From positions 1-64,000 of the forward strand of contig NZ_SLVM01000018.1 in the NCBI RefSeq assembly GCF_004339675.1: DNA of 64,000 nucleotides, given 5' to 3'. Positions 10,031 to 18,663 of this stretch are shown piece after piece. The first letter of the stretch is position 1; each line of letters starts with the position of its first letter. A model generated the notes under the pieces. It was given only the letters and a program-made list of their open reading frames with translations. It was not told the origin of the DNA and did no database searches. The position numbers were made by a program, and so were the translations under genes. This DNA is from Rhodovulum steppense (GTDB lineage: Bacteria > Pseudomonadota > Alphaproteobacteria > Rhodobacterales > Rhodobacteraceae).

Positions 10031-11203
10031 TCAGAGCGGCAGGTATTCCACCGCCTCGCCCGCGCGGCGCGGCCCGTCGCCGGGGGGGCGCACGATCAGC
10101 GCGTCGGCCTCGGAGAGGATGGTCAGAAGCGCGCTGTCCTGGCGGTCGAAGGGCGCGATGCCGTCCGCGGTGATCCGGGCGCGCATGTAATGTTCGCGCG
10201 GGCCGTTGGCGTCCAGATCGCAGGCCAGCCGGGCGGTCCGGCGCGGGGCGGGGGCTGTGGGCAGGCCCTGCATCACGCGCAGCACCGGCAGCAGGAACAG
10301 CGTCGCGCAGACCAGCGCCGAGACCGGGTTGCCGGGCAGCCCGATCATCGCCGCCTTGCCCATCCGTCCCGCCATCAGCGGCTTGCCCGGCCGCATCGCG
10401 ACCTTGTAGAACGCCTGTTCCATGCCCAGATCGGCGGCCACCTTGCCGACAAGGTCATGATCGCCCACCGACGCGCCGCCGATGGTCACGATCAGGTCGG
10501 CCCCCTCGGCCAGCCCGAAGACGGTTTTCAGCGAGGCCTCGGTATCCCGCGCGATGGGCAGAAGCCGCCCGATGCCGCCCTCGGCCTCGACCATGGCCTT
10601 GAGCCCGAAGCCGTTGGATGCGACGATCTGATCGGGACCCGGCACCTCGCCCGGCATCACCAGTTCGTCGCCGGTGGCGATGATCGCGACATCGGGGCGG
10701 CGGTGGACGGGCAGGGCGGGCAGGTTCATCGCGGCGGCCAGCGCCAGATCGGCAGGCCGCAAGCGGCGCGGGGCGCTCAGGGCGTCACCTGCGGCGAAAT
10801 CGGCGCCCGCGGGGCGGATATTGGTGCCGCGGTCCAGCCGGTCGCCCAGCGTGATCCGGTCGCCTGTGCGGGTCACGTCCTCCTGGATCACGACGCGCGC
10901 GGCGCCTTGCGGGACCGGGGCGCCGGTGAAGATGCGCACCGCCTGCCCGGGGGCCAGCGCGCCGACGAACCCTTCGCCCGCGCGAGAGGTGCCGATCACG
11001 TCCAGCGTGGCGCCGGGCCGGGCATCGGGCTCGGCGATGGCATAGCCGTCCATCGCCGAGGTGTCGAAGGGCGGCTGGGTCAGGCGGGCGGCGACCGGGC
11101 GGGCCAGCACGCGGCCCGCGGCCTGGGCCAGCGGAACCTCCTCGACCGGCAGGGGCGCGACCAGGGCGCAGACCCGGGCAAGCGCCGCCTCGACCGAAAT
11201 CAT
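10031..11203 (-). CDS. moeA: Molybdopterin molybdotransferase
   Basis: Inserts molybdate into adenylylated molybdopterin, the last step of molybdenum cofactor synthesis. The 390-aa protein carries SAMDGYAI near residue 50, the MPT-binding [11 protein letters not shown], and [10 protein letters not shown] in the C-terminal part. Its ATG overlaps the moaC stop by 4 nt, so the two are translationally coupled in the trpGD-X-C-moaC-moeA operon. Placing Moco genes behind trpC is a conserved alphaproteobacterial arrangement as I recall it. Confidence 0.95.
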   Translation of the reverse strand: MISVEAALARVCALVAPLPVEEVPLAQAAGRVLARPVAARLTQPPFDTSAMDGYAIAEPDARPGATLDVIGTSRAGEGFVGALAPGQAVRIFTGAPVPQGAARVVIQEDVTRTGDRITLGDRLDRGTNIRPAGADFAAGDALSAPRRLRPADLALAAAMNLPALPVHRRPDVAIIATGDELVMPGEVPGPDQIVASNGFGLKAMVEAEGGIGRLLPIARDTEASLKTVFGLAEGADLIVTIGGASVGDHDLVGKVAADLGMEQAFYKVAMRPGKPLMAGRMGKAAMIGLPGNPVSALVCATLFLLPVLRVMQGLPTAPAPRRTARLACDLDANGPREHYMRARITADGIAPFDRQDSALLTILSEADALIVRPPGDGPRRAGEAVEYLPL

Positions 11204-11682
11204 TCCTGCGCCTCGTAGCGGCCGGATTTGCCGCCCTCCTTGAGGGTCAGGCGGATGCCGCCGATCTCCATGCCCTTTTCGGCGGCCTTGAGCATGTCGT
11301 AGACCGTGAGCGCCGCGACCGAGACGGCGGTCAGCGCCTCCATCTCGACGCCGGTCTGGCCGGTGGTCCGCACGGTTGCGGCGATGCGGATGCCGGGCAG
11401 CGTGGGATCCGGGGTCAGGTCCAGCGCGACCTTGGTCACCGGCAGCGGATGGCAGAGCGGGATCAGCGCGGCGGTCTGCTTGGCCCCCATGATGCCCGCC
11501 AGCCGGGCAACGCCCAGGACATCGCCCTTGTCCGCCCGGCCTTGCAGAGCGATATCAAGGGTTTCCGGGTTCATCCTCACCCAACCTTCGGCCACCGCAA
11601 GCCGGGCGGTCACGGGTTTGTCGGACACATCCACCATATGGGCATGGCCCTGGGCGTCGAAATGGGTGAGGCCTGCCATCAC
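11200..11682 (-). CDS. moaC: Cyclic pyranopterin monophosphate synthase accessory protein MoaC
   Basis: Together with MoaA converts GTP to cyclic pyranopterin monophosphate in Moco synthesis. The 160-aa protein has the family motifs [32 protein letters not shown] and [14 protein letters not shown]. It overlaps trpC upstream and moeA downstream by 4 nt each (ATGA junctions), so it is translated as part of a tightly coupled operon. Confidence 0.96.
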   Translation of the reverse strand: MMAGLTHFDAQGHAHMVDVSDKPVTARLAVAEGWVRMNPETLDIALQGRADKGDVLGVARLAGIMGAKQTAALIPLCHPLPVTKVALDLTPDPTLPGIRIAATVRTTGQTGVEMEALTAVSVAALTVYDMLKAAEKGMEIGGIRLTLKEGGKSGRYEAQE

Positions 11683-12482
11683 TGGAGGCCCATTGCCGGA
11701 TTGGCCAAGAGCGCCCGCGTGGCGGCGGTGACATCGGGCTGGCGCATCAGGCTTTCGCCGATCAGGAAGCTGCGCACGCCATAGCGGGCCATCTCGGCCA
11801 GATCGGCGGGGGTGTTCAGCCCGGATTCGCTGACGATGTGGCGGCCTTCGGGGACATGGCGCACAAGCTGGCGCGTTGTCTCAAGATCGGTGATGAACGT
11901 ATTGAGGTTACGATTGTTTATCCCGATAAGGCCGGATTTCAGCGCGCAGGCCCGCTCTAGCTCTGCGGCGTCGTGCACCTCGATCAGCGCATCCATTCCC
12001 CACTCGGTCGCGGCGGCTTCCAGCTCGGCGGCCTGCGCGTCCGAGACACTGGCCATGATGACCAGGATGCAATCCGCCCCCAGCGCGCGCGCCTCGGCGA
12101 CCTGGTAGGGGTCATACATGAAATCCTTGCGCAGGCAGGGCAGCTTGACCGCGCGATGCGCCTGGGTCAGGTAGTCCTTTGCGCCCTGGAAGGACGGCGT
12201 GTCGGTCAGGACCGACAGGCAGGTCGCCCCGCCCGCCTCATAGGCCCGGGCCAGTGCCGGCACGTCGAAATCCTCGCGGATCAGGCCCTTGGAGGGGCTG
12301 GCCTTCTTGATCTCGGCGATCAGGCCATAGCCCTTCTGGACGGCCTTGTGCAGCGCGGCGGCGAAGGGGCGGACGGGCGGCGCGGCCCGCGCGTCGGCCT
12401 CGATGTCGGACAATGGGCGGGCGGCCTTGTCGGCGGCGATCTCGTCCAGCTTGTAGGCCTTGATGCGGTCGAGGATTGTCAT
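11679..12482 (-). CDS. trpC: Indole-3-glycerol phosphate synthase
   Basis: Closes the indole ring from CdRP in tryptophan synthesis. The 267-aa TIM barrel shows the expected [35 protein letters not shown] (catalytic Lys), [12 protein letters not shown] and VSESGL motifs. Its ATG abuts the TAA stop of the small zinc-ribbon ORF without a gap, and its stop overlaps moaC by 4 nt. It is the monofunctional form, not fused to TrpF. Confidence 0.97.
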   Translation of the reverse strand: MTILDRIKAYKLDEIAADKAARPLSDIEADARAAPPVRPFAAALHKAVQKGYGLIAEIKKASPSKGLIREDFDVPALARAYEAGGATCLSVLTDTPSFQGAKDYLTQAHRAVKLPCLRKDFMYDPYQVAEARALGADCILVIMASVSDAQAAELEAAATEWGMDALIEVHDAAELERACALKSGLIGINNRNLNTFITDLETTRQLVRHVPEGRHIVSESGLNTPADLAEMARYGVRSFLIGESLMRQPDVTAATRALLANPAMGLQ

Positions 12483-12722
12483 TTATTCCCTCGGAAGTAG
12501 GCCATTCGGAAGGCGATTTGGCAGATCAAGCCTATTGATTTTGCAGGCGGCGATCATCTTCGGCTCCAGAAGCGAGTTGAAACCATCGTGGTTACTTTCC
12601 CAACATGCTTTGCACAACATGACGCCGTAACGCGTGGCTTTTCTTCCGTTGTATACGTGGTTGCCATACTGGAACTCGCGTCCACAAACGTAACAGGTCT
12701 CCTTGAACGCGGCCTGGCTCAT
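12483..12722 (-). CDS. Small CxxC/CxxC zinc-ribbon-like protein inside the trp operon
   Basis: I do not recognise this 79-aa protein. It has two CxxC knuckles (Cys10/Cys13 in CYVCGREF and Cys37/Cys40 in CKACWES), the spacing of a treble-clef or zinc-ribbon fold, and a basic C-terminal tail with one further Cys60. No HNH catalytic motif follows. Its ATG overlaps the trpD stop by 4 nt and its TAA directly precedes the trpC ATG, so it is built into the operon's translational coupling. The 240 bp are only about half G+C, well below trpD and trpC, with AT-ending codons that suggest later acquisition. A nucleic-acid-binding role is possible but unproven. Confidence 0.75.
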   Translation of the reverse strand: MSQAAFKETCYVCGREFQYGNHVYNGRKATRYGVMLCKACWESNHDGFNSLLEPKMIAACKINRLDLPNRLPNGLLPRE

Positions 12723-13738
12723 GTGGGCTCCGAGGTGATCTGGGCAAGCGCCTGCACCTTGGCCCTGGCCTGGCCGCTGTCGATGCTTTCGGACGCCATT
12801 TCAACACCTTCGCGCAGGTTCTTTGCGTGGCTTGCGACGACCAGCGCAGCGGCGGCGTTCAGCAGGACCGCGTCGCGATAGGCGGACGGTTCGCCATCGA
12901 GCAGTGCGCCGAAGGCACGGGCGTTGTGTTCGGGCGTGCCGCCGAGGATCGCCTCGAACGGGTGTTCGGGCAGGCCGGCCTCTTCGGGGTGCAACTCGCG
13001 CTCGGTCACTTCGCCGTCCTCAAGCATCGCGACATGGGAAATGCCTGAAATCGCAAGCTCGTCGGTGCCGTCGCTGCCATGGACCAGCCAGGCCGCTTCG
13101 GAGCCCAGGGCCGCGAGCGTTTCGGCCATCGGGCGGATCAGCGTGCGGGAGAACGCCCCGGTCAACTGCCGCCTGACGCCCGCGGGGTTGGTGAGCGGCC
13201 CGAGGATGTTGAAGATCGTTCGCGTGCCGAGTTCCGCGCGGGTGGGGCCGACATGGGCCATCGCGGGGTGGTGCATCGGCGCCATCATGAATCCGATGCC
13301 GACCTCTTTCAGTGCCTTTTCAACAATTTCCGGGCCGACCATCACGTTGATGCCCATCTGCGACAGGGCATCCGCCGCGCCCGATTTCGAGCTGAGGTTG
13401 CGGTTGCCATGCTTGGCCACCGGCACGCCCGCGCCCGCCACGACAAAGGCCGCCGCAGTCGAGATGTTCAGCGTGCCCTTGCCGTCGCCGCCGGTGCCCA
13501 CGATGTCCATCGCGCCCGCGGGGGCGGTGACCTTGCGGCATTTCGACCGCATCACGGCGGCGGCGGCGGCAAATTCGTCCACCGTCTCGCCGCGCGTGCG
13601 CAGCGCCATCAGCAGGCCGCCGATCTGGCTGGGCGTGGCTTCGCCCTGGAACAGCGCCTCGAACGCGACGCGCGCCTCGTCCCTTGTCAACGGGCGGTCG
13701 GCGGCGATGCCGATCAGCGGCTTCAGCGCATCGCTCAT
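12719..13738 (-). CDS. trpD: Anthranilate phosphoribosyltransferase
   Basis: Transfers phosphoribose from PRPP to anthranilate in tryptophan synthesis. About 339 aa when started at [10 protein letters not shown] (13738), which overlaps the trpG stop by 4 nt; the open frame runs further upstream but without family resemblance. PRPP and metal sites are visible as [14 protein letters not shown] and [12 protein letters not shown], with GPLTNPAG further on. Next on the strand is the small zinc-ribbon ORF, again by a 4-nt overlap. Confidence 0.96.
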   Translation of the reverse strand: MSDALKPLIGIAADRPLTRDEARVAFEALFQGEATPSQIGGLLMALRTRGETVDEFAAAAAVMRSKCRKVTAPAGAMDIVGTGGDGKGTLNISTAAAFVVAGAGVPVAKHGNRNLSSKSGAADALSQMGINVMVGPEIVEKALKEVGIGFMMAPMHHPAMAHVGPTRAELGTRTIFNILGPLTNPAGVRRQLTGAFSRTLIRPMAETLAALGSEAAWLVHGSDGTDELAISGISHVAMLEDGEVTERELHPEEAGLPEHPFEAILGGTPEHNARAFGALLDGEPSAYRDAVLLNAAAALVVASHAKNLREGVEMASESIDSGQARAKVQALAQITSEPT

Positions 13739-14316
13739 GCCGGTTCCTTCACGGATTGCAGGAAGTTGCCCAGCAGCGCGTGACCATGTTCGGACGCGAT
13801 GCTTTCGGGATGGAACTGCACGCCATGGACCGGCAGCGTGCGGTGGCGCAGGCCCATGATCGTGCCATCGGCCAGCCAGGCATTGGCCACGAGGCAATCG
13901 GGCAGGGTTTCGCGCTCGACGATCAGGGAATGGTAGCGCGTCGCGTTGAAGGGCGAGGGCAGGCCCGCGAAAACGCCGGTGGCGTCGTGCTCGATCCGGC
14001 CCATCTTGCCATGCACGATCTCGCCCGCGCGCACGACGCGGCCGCCGAATGCCTCGCCGATGGTCTGGTGGCCGAGGCAGACGCCCAGCAGCGGCGTTGC
14101 GGTCTCGGCCGCGGCGCGGGTCAGCGCGAGGCAGATCCCCGCCTGCGCCGGATCGCAGGGGCCGGGCGACAGGATGATCGCGGACGGGTTCAGGGCCATC
14201 GCCTGCTGCACGTCCATCGCATCGTTGCGCACGACGCGCGTCTCGGCGCCCAGCTCGCCCAGGTAATGGACGAGATTCCAGGTGAAGCTGTCGTAATTGT
14301 CGATCAGTAGCAGCAT
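13735..14316 (-). CDS. trpG: Anthranilate synthase component II (glutamine amidotransferase; TrpG/PabA)
   Basis: Supplies ammonia from glutamine to the TrpE subunit. The 193-aa class I amidotransferase has Cys80 in GVCLGHQ and His169/Glu171 in FHPES, the full triad. TrpG and PabA are often one shared subunit. It is the first gene of the visible operon; no trpE adjoins it, since the upstream neighbour is a divergent gene, so the partner subunit is encoded elsewhere. Confidence 0.95.
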   Translation of the reverse strand: MLLLIDNYDSFTWNLVHYLGELGAETRVVRNDAMDVQQAMALNPSAIILSPGPCDPAQAGICLALTRAAAETATPLLGVCLGHQTIGEAFGGRVVRAGEIVHGKMGRIEHDATGVFAGLPSPFNATRYHSLIVERETLPDCLVANAWLADGTIMGLRHRTLPVHGVQFHPESIASEHGHALLGNFLQSVKEPA

Positions 14317-14471
14317 GGTCGCGCCAGAAGCGAAAGAGGGTGAACCCGGGGGCGGGTCGGGCTATACATGCTCAGAGCGGTGCGCCCCGGTCAAGGGGCG
14401 GCAGTGCGGGCAAATCCCCGCGCGAGGCAGAAGGCAAGAGGCGCAAGGCCAAAACCCTGAAGGAGCACGGC

Positions 14472-16121
14472 ATGGGCAGGGGACTGTTCGGCGGGATTGT
14501 CTGGGGCATCGTCCTGAGTGGCTTGGTGCTGGTCGTGCTGGCGCTGGTCGGCCCGCCGCCGACCCGGCCGGGCGAGGCCCCGGTGCCGCCGCTTGCCGGT
14601 CGCCCCGAGGCGCCGCCGTCGCAGACCCGACCGCCCGAGGCCGCACCGGAAACCGCGCCGCCCGTCGCTGCGGAGCGTCCCGGCGCCCTTGCGCGCCCCG
14701 AGCCCGCCCGCGCGCCCGCCACCGATATAGAGCTTCCGCCCGGGTCGGAGTTCAACCGCAGGCCGCCCGACCGCGAGGCCAGCCTGCCCAGGGCCGATGA
14801 AGGCCGCCGCGGCGCGCCGCCCGTGCGCGGACCGGATGCGGAGGGGGCTGTGATCGAGGCGCCCCGGCTTGACACCGCGCCCGGGGCGGCGCCCGCGCCG
14901 GTGACCTCTGGTCCCGACGGGCTGGCGCCGCCGCTCTCGGCCGAAGCGCCGCCCGATTTCGCCGCGGACGAGCCCGTGCAGACAGCCCCCGGCGCGACCG
15001 CCCCGCTGGCCGTGCCGTTGCCCGCGGCGCCGGAGCGCGACGACATGGCCGTGACCGCCCCGGACGCCGTCCCGGCGCCCGGCGATGGCGACGCGCAGGC
15101 CGCTGCGGATGCCGCGGGGGGCATGCGCGACCCCGTCGACCCTGCGCAGCCGCGCGTCCGCCCGCTGCCCGTGCTGCCCGAAACGGCGCAGCGCGGCGAA
15201 GCCGGGAGGACCGGCATGCAGGCCGAGCCCCCCCCGGACAGCCCGCCGGGCGGCGCGCTGCGCGTCCCGGCCCCCAGCGGCGGGATCGAGGCCCCCGATA
15301 TCCGCACCGGCCGGTTGCCGATGGTCGGCACCGTGCCGCCCGAGACCGCAGCCGATGCCGCCCAGCCGCCGGAAGCGGCGCAGGAACCGGCAGAGGAGAG
15401 TGCCGAGGCCGCGGAGGCCAGCCCCGGGGCCACGCCGCGCGAGGGGCTGGGGGCGCTGGCCCGCAACGCGGTGCCGTTCCAGCCCGCCGCGGACCGCCCG
15501 CTTTTCTCGGTGATCCTGATCGACGCGGGCGAAGAAGGGCTCGACCGGGCGGCGCTGATGACCTTTTCCTTCCCGGTGACCTTCGCGGTCGATCCGAGCC
15601 GCCCGGACGCGGATGAGGCGATGGCCGCATATCGCGCGGCGGGCTACGAGGTGGTCGCGCTGGCCACGGGGCTGCCCCCCGGCGCGACGCCCGGCGATCT
15701 GGAGGTCGCGCTGGCCGCGCAGCACGGGCTGCTCGACCGGGCGGTGGCGGTGATGGACGTGGCCGGGGCGGGGTTCCAGGACGACCGCGCGCTGACCGCG
15801 CAGATGGTGGCCTTTGCCGGAGAGACCGGGCATGGGCTGGTGACCTATGACCGCGGGTTGAACAGCGCGGCGCGGCTGGCGGGACAGGCTGGCGTGCCGC
15901 AGGCCACGGTGTTCCGCATGCTTGACGAGAATCGGCCCAACGCCCCGACGATCCGGCGCATTCTCGACCGGGCGGTGTTCAAGGCCCGCCAGGACGGCCA
16001 TGTGGTGATGGTCGGGCACAGCTATTCGGACACGGTGACCGCGCTTTATTCCTGGGCGCTGGAGGCCGAGGCCGAGGCGGTCACGCTGGCGCCGATCTCG
16101 GCGGTGCTGCGCCGCCGCTGA
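14472..16121 (+). CDS. Divergent polysaccharide deacetylase family protein with a long Pro/Ala-rich linker
   Basis: A 549-aa membrane-anchored protein. Residues 5-25 form a single hydrophobic anchor; residues about 26-340 are low-complexity, rich in Pro, Ala, Glu and Gly; the last 205 residues match the YibQ-type divergent polysaccharide deacetylase domain (FSVILIDAGEEGLDRAAL, FPVTFAVDPSRPDA, GLVTYDRGLN, VVMVGHSY). The long linker would let the periplasmic domain reach across the envelope. The domain lacks the usual NodB metal triad, so activity is uncertain. The start at 14472 follows AAGGAG; an upstream ATG at 14340 would add 44 basic residues. Divergent from trpG. Confidence 0.82.
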   Translation: MGRGLFGGIVWGIVLSGLVLVVLALVGPPPTRPGEAPVPPLAGRPEAPPSQTRPPEAAPETAPPVAAERPGALARPEPARAPATDIELPPGSEFNRRPPDREASLPRADEGRRGAPPVRGPDAEGAVIEAPRLDTAPGAAPAPVTSGPDGLAPPLSAEAPPDFAADEPVQTAPGATAPLAVPLPAAPERDDMAVTAPDAVPAPGDGDAQAAADAAGGMRDPVDPAQPRVRPLPVLPETAQRGEAGRTGMQAEPPPDSPPGGALRVPAPSGGIEAPDIRTGRLPMVGTVPPETAADAAQPPEAAQEPAEESAEAAEASPGATPREGLGALARNAVPFQPAADRPLFSVILIDAGEEGLDRAALMTFSFPVTFAVDPSRPDADEAMAAYRAAGYEVVALATGLPPGATPGDLEVALAAQHGLLDRAVAVMDVAGAGFQDDRALTAQMVAFAGETGHGLVTYDRGLNSAARLAGQAGVPQATVFRMLDENRPNAPTIRRILDRAVFKARQDGHVVMVGHSYSDTVTALYSWALEAEAEAVTLAPISAVLRRR

Positions 16122-16147
16122 GCCCGCAGGGGCGCTTTGGCGCCGCG

Positions 16148-16891
16148 TCAGCCCCCGGCGTCCAGCTCGAAATCGGGCAGGCTGTCCAGCGCGGTCTTCA
16201 GCGCCTCGCCCCAGCCTGCCGAGATCGCGTGGTAATAGGGATCATCCGCCGCGATCCGAAGCTGCGGCTCCAGCGTCAGGCTGCCCGCGCGGTAGAGTTG
16301 CAGGTCGAAGGGCGGGCCGACCGAGAGGTTCGCCTTGACCGTGCTGTCGAAGCTGACCAGCAACAGCTTGATCGCCTGTTCGAACCCCATCGTCCGGTCA
16401 TAGGCCCGCACCAGGATCGGGCGGCCATATTTCGTCTCGCCGATCTGGAAGAACGGCGTGTCGGTCCCGGCCTCGATGAAATTGCCCTCGGGATAGATCA
16501 GGAACAGCCGCACCGGCCCGCCCTTGATCTGCCCGCCCAGGATCAGCGTGGCGTTGAAGGTGCCTTCGGCGCGCTGGCCCTGGGTGCCGGGCTGAGAGAT
16601 CACGCTGCGCAGCGTGTCCGCCACGAGGCGGGCGGCCTGGAACATCGAGGGCACCTCGTTGATCGAGGGATCGCGTTCGCCATGGGCCTTGGTGCGTTCA
16701 TCCAGCAGGCTGACCACGGCCTGGGTGGTGGCCAGGTTGCCCGCCGTCATCAGCATCAGCACCCGTTCGCCCGGCACCTGCCAGGTAAAGAGCTTGCGGA
16801 AGGTCGAGATGTTGTCCACCCCCGCATTGGTGCGGGTGTCGGCCATCATCACCAGCCCCTGGTCCAGCATCAGCCCGACGCAATAGGTCAT
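16148..16891 (-). CDS. Anbu, bacterial proteasome-type peptidase-like protein
   Basis: Ntn-fold protein of 247 aa related to proteasome beta subunits and HslV. The N-terminus MTYCVG exposes Thr2 as the likely nucleophile after removal of Met, and ADTRTNAGVDNISTFRKL carries the conserved Asp and Lys. Known Anbu proteins form large open rings and their substrates are unsettled. It is the last gene of the cluster ATP-grasp/alpha-E/transglutaminase/Anbu, a conserved set proposed to make and break a peptide or amide-linked tag. The gap to the transglutaminase gene is about 23 nt. Confidence 0.92.
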   Translation of the reverse strand: MTYCVGLMLDQGLVMMADTRTNAGVDNISTFRKLFTWQVPGERVLMLMTAGNLATTQAVVSLLDERTKAHGERDPSINEVPSMFQAARLVADTLRSVISQPGTQGQRAEGTFNATLILGGQIKGGPVRLFLIYPEGNFIEAGTDTPFFQIGETKYGRPILVRAYDRTMGFEQAIKLLLVSFDSTVKANLSVGPPFDLQLYRAGSLTLEPQLRIAADDPYYHAISAGWGEALKTALDSLPDFELDAGG

Positions 16892-16914
16892 TGCCCGTCC
16901 CGTTTCCCGCGCGG

Positions 16915-17712
16915 CTATTGCTGCGCCACCTCGATCTCGACCGACAGGGCCTCGCCCGCGCCGCCGATCCGCGTGCCCCGGACCGGGGCCGCCTCGTCAT
17001 AGTCCAGCCCCGTGGCGACCCGGACATAGCGGATGTCGGGCGAGATGCCGTTCGAGACGTCGAAACCGACCCAGCCCAGCCCCTCGACATGCGCCTCGGC
17101 CCAGGCGTGCATCGCGTTCTGTTCGACACGGTCGTCCATCCGCAGATAGCCCGAGACATAGCGCGCCGGAAAGCCCATTTCGCGCGCGCAGGCGGTGAAG
17201 ACATGGGCGTGGTCCTGGCAGACGCCGCGCCCCTCGGCCAGGGCGTCCTCGGCGGTGGTGCCTGCATCGGTGGCGCCCGGTTCGTAGGACACGGCGCCGA
17301 GGATGATCCGCGACAGTTCGTGCAGGCGTGCGAGATCGGTCTCGCCCGTGACCTCGCGGATCAGCGCCCGGCAGCCCTGGCCCGCCCGGGTGCGCGGGGT
17401 CGCACGGCGGAACAGCCAGAGCGGCGCGGGGCCGCGATGCGCGCCCACGATGCCGTGGGTCTCGACCAGATCGACCTCGCCCTCCGAGCGCACGACCAGT
17501 TCCGTGGCGTCCCGCTCGAAGCTGAGCAGTTCCACGGTATTGTGGTTGTGATCCTCGAAGGAGAGTTCCTTGCGGCCGCCCTCGACCGTGGTGGTCCAGG
17601 CGATCACGGTCTGCTGGTGGCTGGATTTCGGCGTCTTGCGCAATTGCTGCAACCCGTAGGTCACCGGGTTCTCGAAGCGATAACGGGTGGTGTGGCGGAT
17701 CCTCAGGCGCAT
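16915..17712 (-). CDS. Transglutaminase-like cysteine peptidase of the Anbu cluster
   Basis: A 265-aa cytoplasmic transglutaminase-fold protein with the N-terminal beta domain (MRLRIRHTTRYRFENPV) seen in this subfamily. The catalytic triad is visible: Cys165 (GRGVCQDHAHV), His202 (NAMHAWAEAHV) and Asp218 (GWVGFDVSNG). In such clusters it is expected to hydrolyse or transfer amide bonds. The start at 17712 was chosen because the longer frame to 17829 is shadow of the alpha-E gene. It begins 4 nt after the alpha-E stop. Confidence 0.93.
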   Translation of the reverse strand: MRLRIRHTTRYRFENPVTYGLQQLRKTPKSSHQQTVIAWTTTVEGGRKELSFEDHNHNTVELLSFERDATELVVRSEGEVDLVETHGIVGAHRGPAPLWLFRRATPRTRAGQGCRALIREVTGETDLARLHELSRIILGAVSYEPGATDAGTTAEDALAEGRGVCQDHAHVFTACAREMGFPARYVSGYLRMDDRVEQNAMHAWAEAHVEGLGWVGFDVSNGISPDIRYVRVATGLDYDEAAPVRGTRIGGAGEALSVEIEVAQQ

Positions 17713-17716
17713 GGGC

Positions 17717-18658
17717 TCACTCGTAGAACCTGTAGTCGATCTCGATCTGGTGGCCCAGCGCGGCGAGCGCGGCGAGGATGTCCTGCAGGTATTCGTGCAG
17801 GCCGTATTCGAAGATCGAGTCGATGTCATGGGACATGAAACGGCGCACCAGCGTATCCACCTGCGCGTGACAGGGATGACGCAGCCCGTAATCGGAGGCG
17901 AGATAGTCCAGGTTGTCGCGGATCTTGGAGATCGAGAATTTCAGGCTGCGCGGCATCCGCCGGTCGAGAATCAGGAAGCGCGCGATATCCACGGAACAGG
18001 CCTGGTTGCCATGGACCATGCGATAGCCCCCGCGGGCCGAGACCGAGCGCAGGATCGTCTCCCACTGGACATTGTCGATCGAACTGCCCACCGAGTTCAC
18101 CGAGGGCAGCAGCACATAGTATTTCACGTCCAGGATGCGCGCGATGTTGTCGGCGCGTTCCAGATAGGTGCCGATGCGGGCGAAGTTGAAGATGTCGTTG
18201 CGCAGCATCGTGCCCTGGGTCGTGCCACGCACGAGGGCGGTGTGCTGCTTGATCATGTCGATCGCGGCGGGCAGGTCGCGTTCGTTGACCTTGCGGGCCA
18301 GTCGCTCGCGCACCTGCATGTAGCAGCGGTTCATCGCCTCCCAGACGTCATGGGTCAGCGCGGTGCGCACCAGCCGCGCGTTCTGCCGCGCCGCCGAGAT
18401 CGCCGAGAGCACCGAGGACGGGTTGTCCCTGGAGCGCAGCATCCAGTCGATCGCGGCTTCCTTGGTGACCTCGTCATGGCGGGACAGATAGCCATCGGCC
18501 ACGCCCGCGGTCTGCATGATCGACAGCCATTCGCCATCCGAGCTTTCCAGCCGGGTCAGCGCGATGCGCTGGCCGGTCTCGACCAGGCGCGAGATGTTCT
18601 CGGCCCGTTCGAGAGAACGATACATCCAGAACAGGCCATTTGCGGTCTTGCCCAGCAT
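17717..18658 (-). CDS. Alpha-E domain protein of the Anbu cluster
   Basis: An all-alpha protein of 313 aa with the family start MLGKTANGLFWMYRSLERAENISRLVE and a repeated MYRSLERAEN/IGTYLERADNIARILDVKYY motif, implying an internal duplication. The biochemical role of alpha-E proteins is not established; they always travel with circularly permuted ATP-grasp enzymes and transglutaminases and may be scaffold or substrate. It lies 5 nt behind the ATP-grasp stop and 4 nt before the transglutaminase start. Confidence 0.93.
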   Translation of the reverse strand: MLGKTANGLFWMYRSLERAENISRLVETGQRIALTRLESSDGEWLSIMQTAGVADGYLSRHDEVTKEAAIDWMLRSRDNPSSVLSAISAARQNARLVRTALTHDVWEAMNRCYMQVRERLARKVNERDLPAAIDMIKQHTALVRGTTQGTMLRNDIFNFARIGTYLERADNIARILDVKYYVLLPSVNSVGSSIDNVQWETILRSVSARGGYRMVHGNQACSVDIARFLILDRRMPRSLKFSISKIRDNLDYLASDYGLRHPCHAQVDTLVRRFMSHDIDSIFEYGLHEYLQDILAALAALGHQIEIDYRFYE

Positions 18659-18663
18659 GCGGC

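Noticed and set aside
14391-16019. Minus-strand frame of 542 codons opposite the deacetylase-like gene
   Set aside because: Rich in Arg, His and Gly, with no domain; the plus strand has a ribosome-binding site, membrane anchor and a recognisable C-terminal domain.
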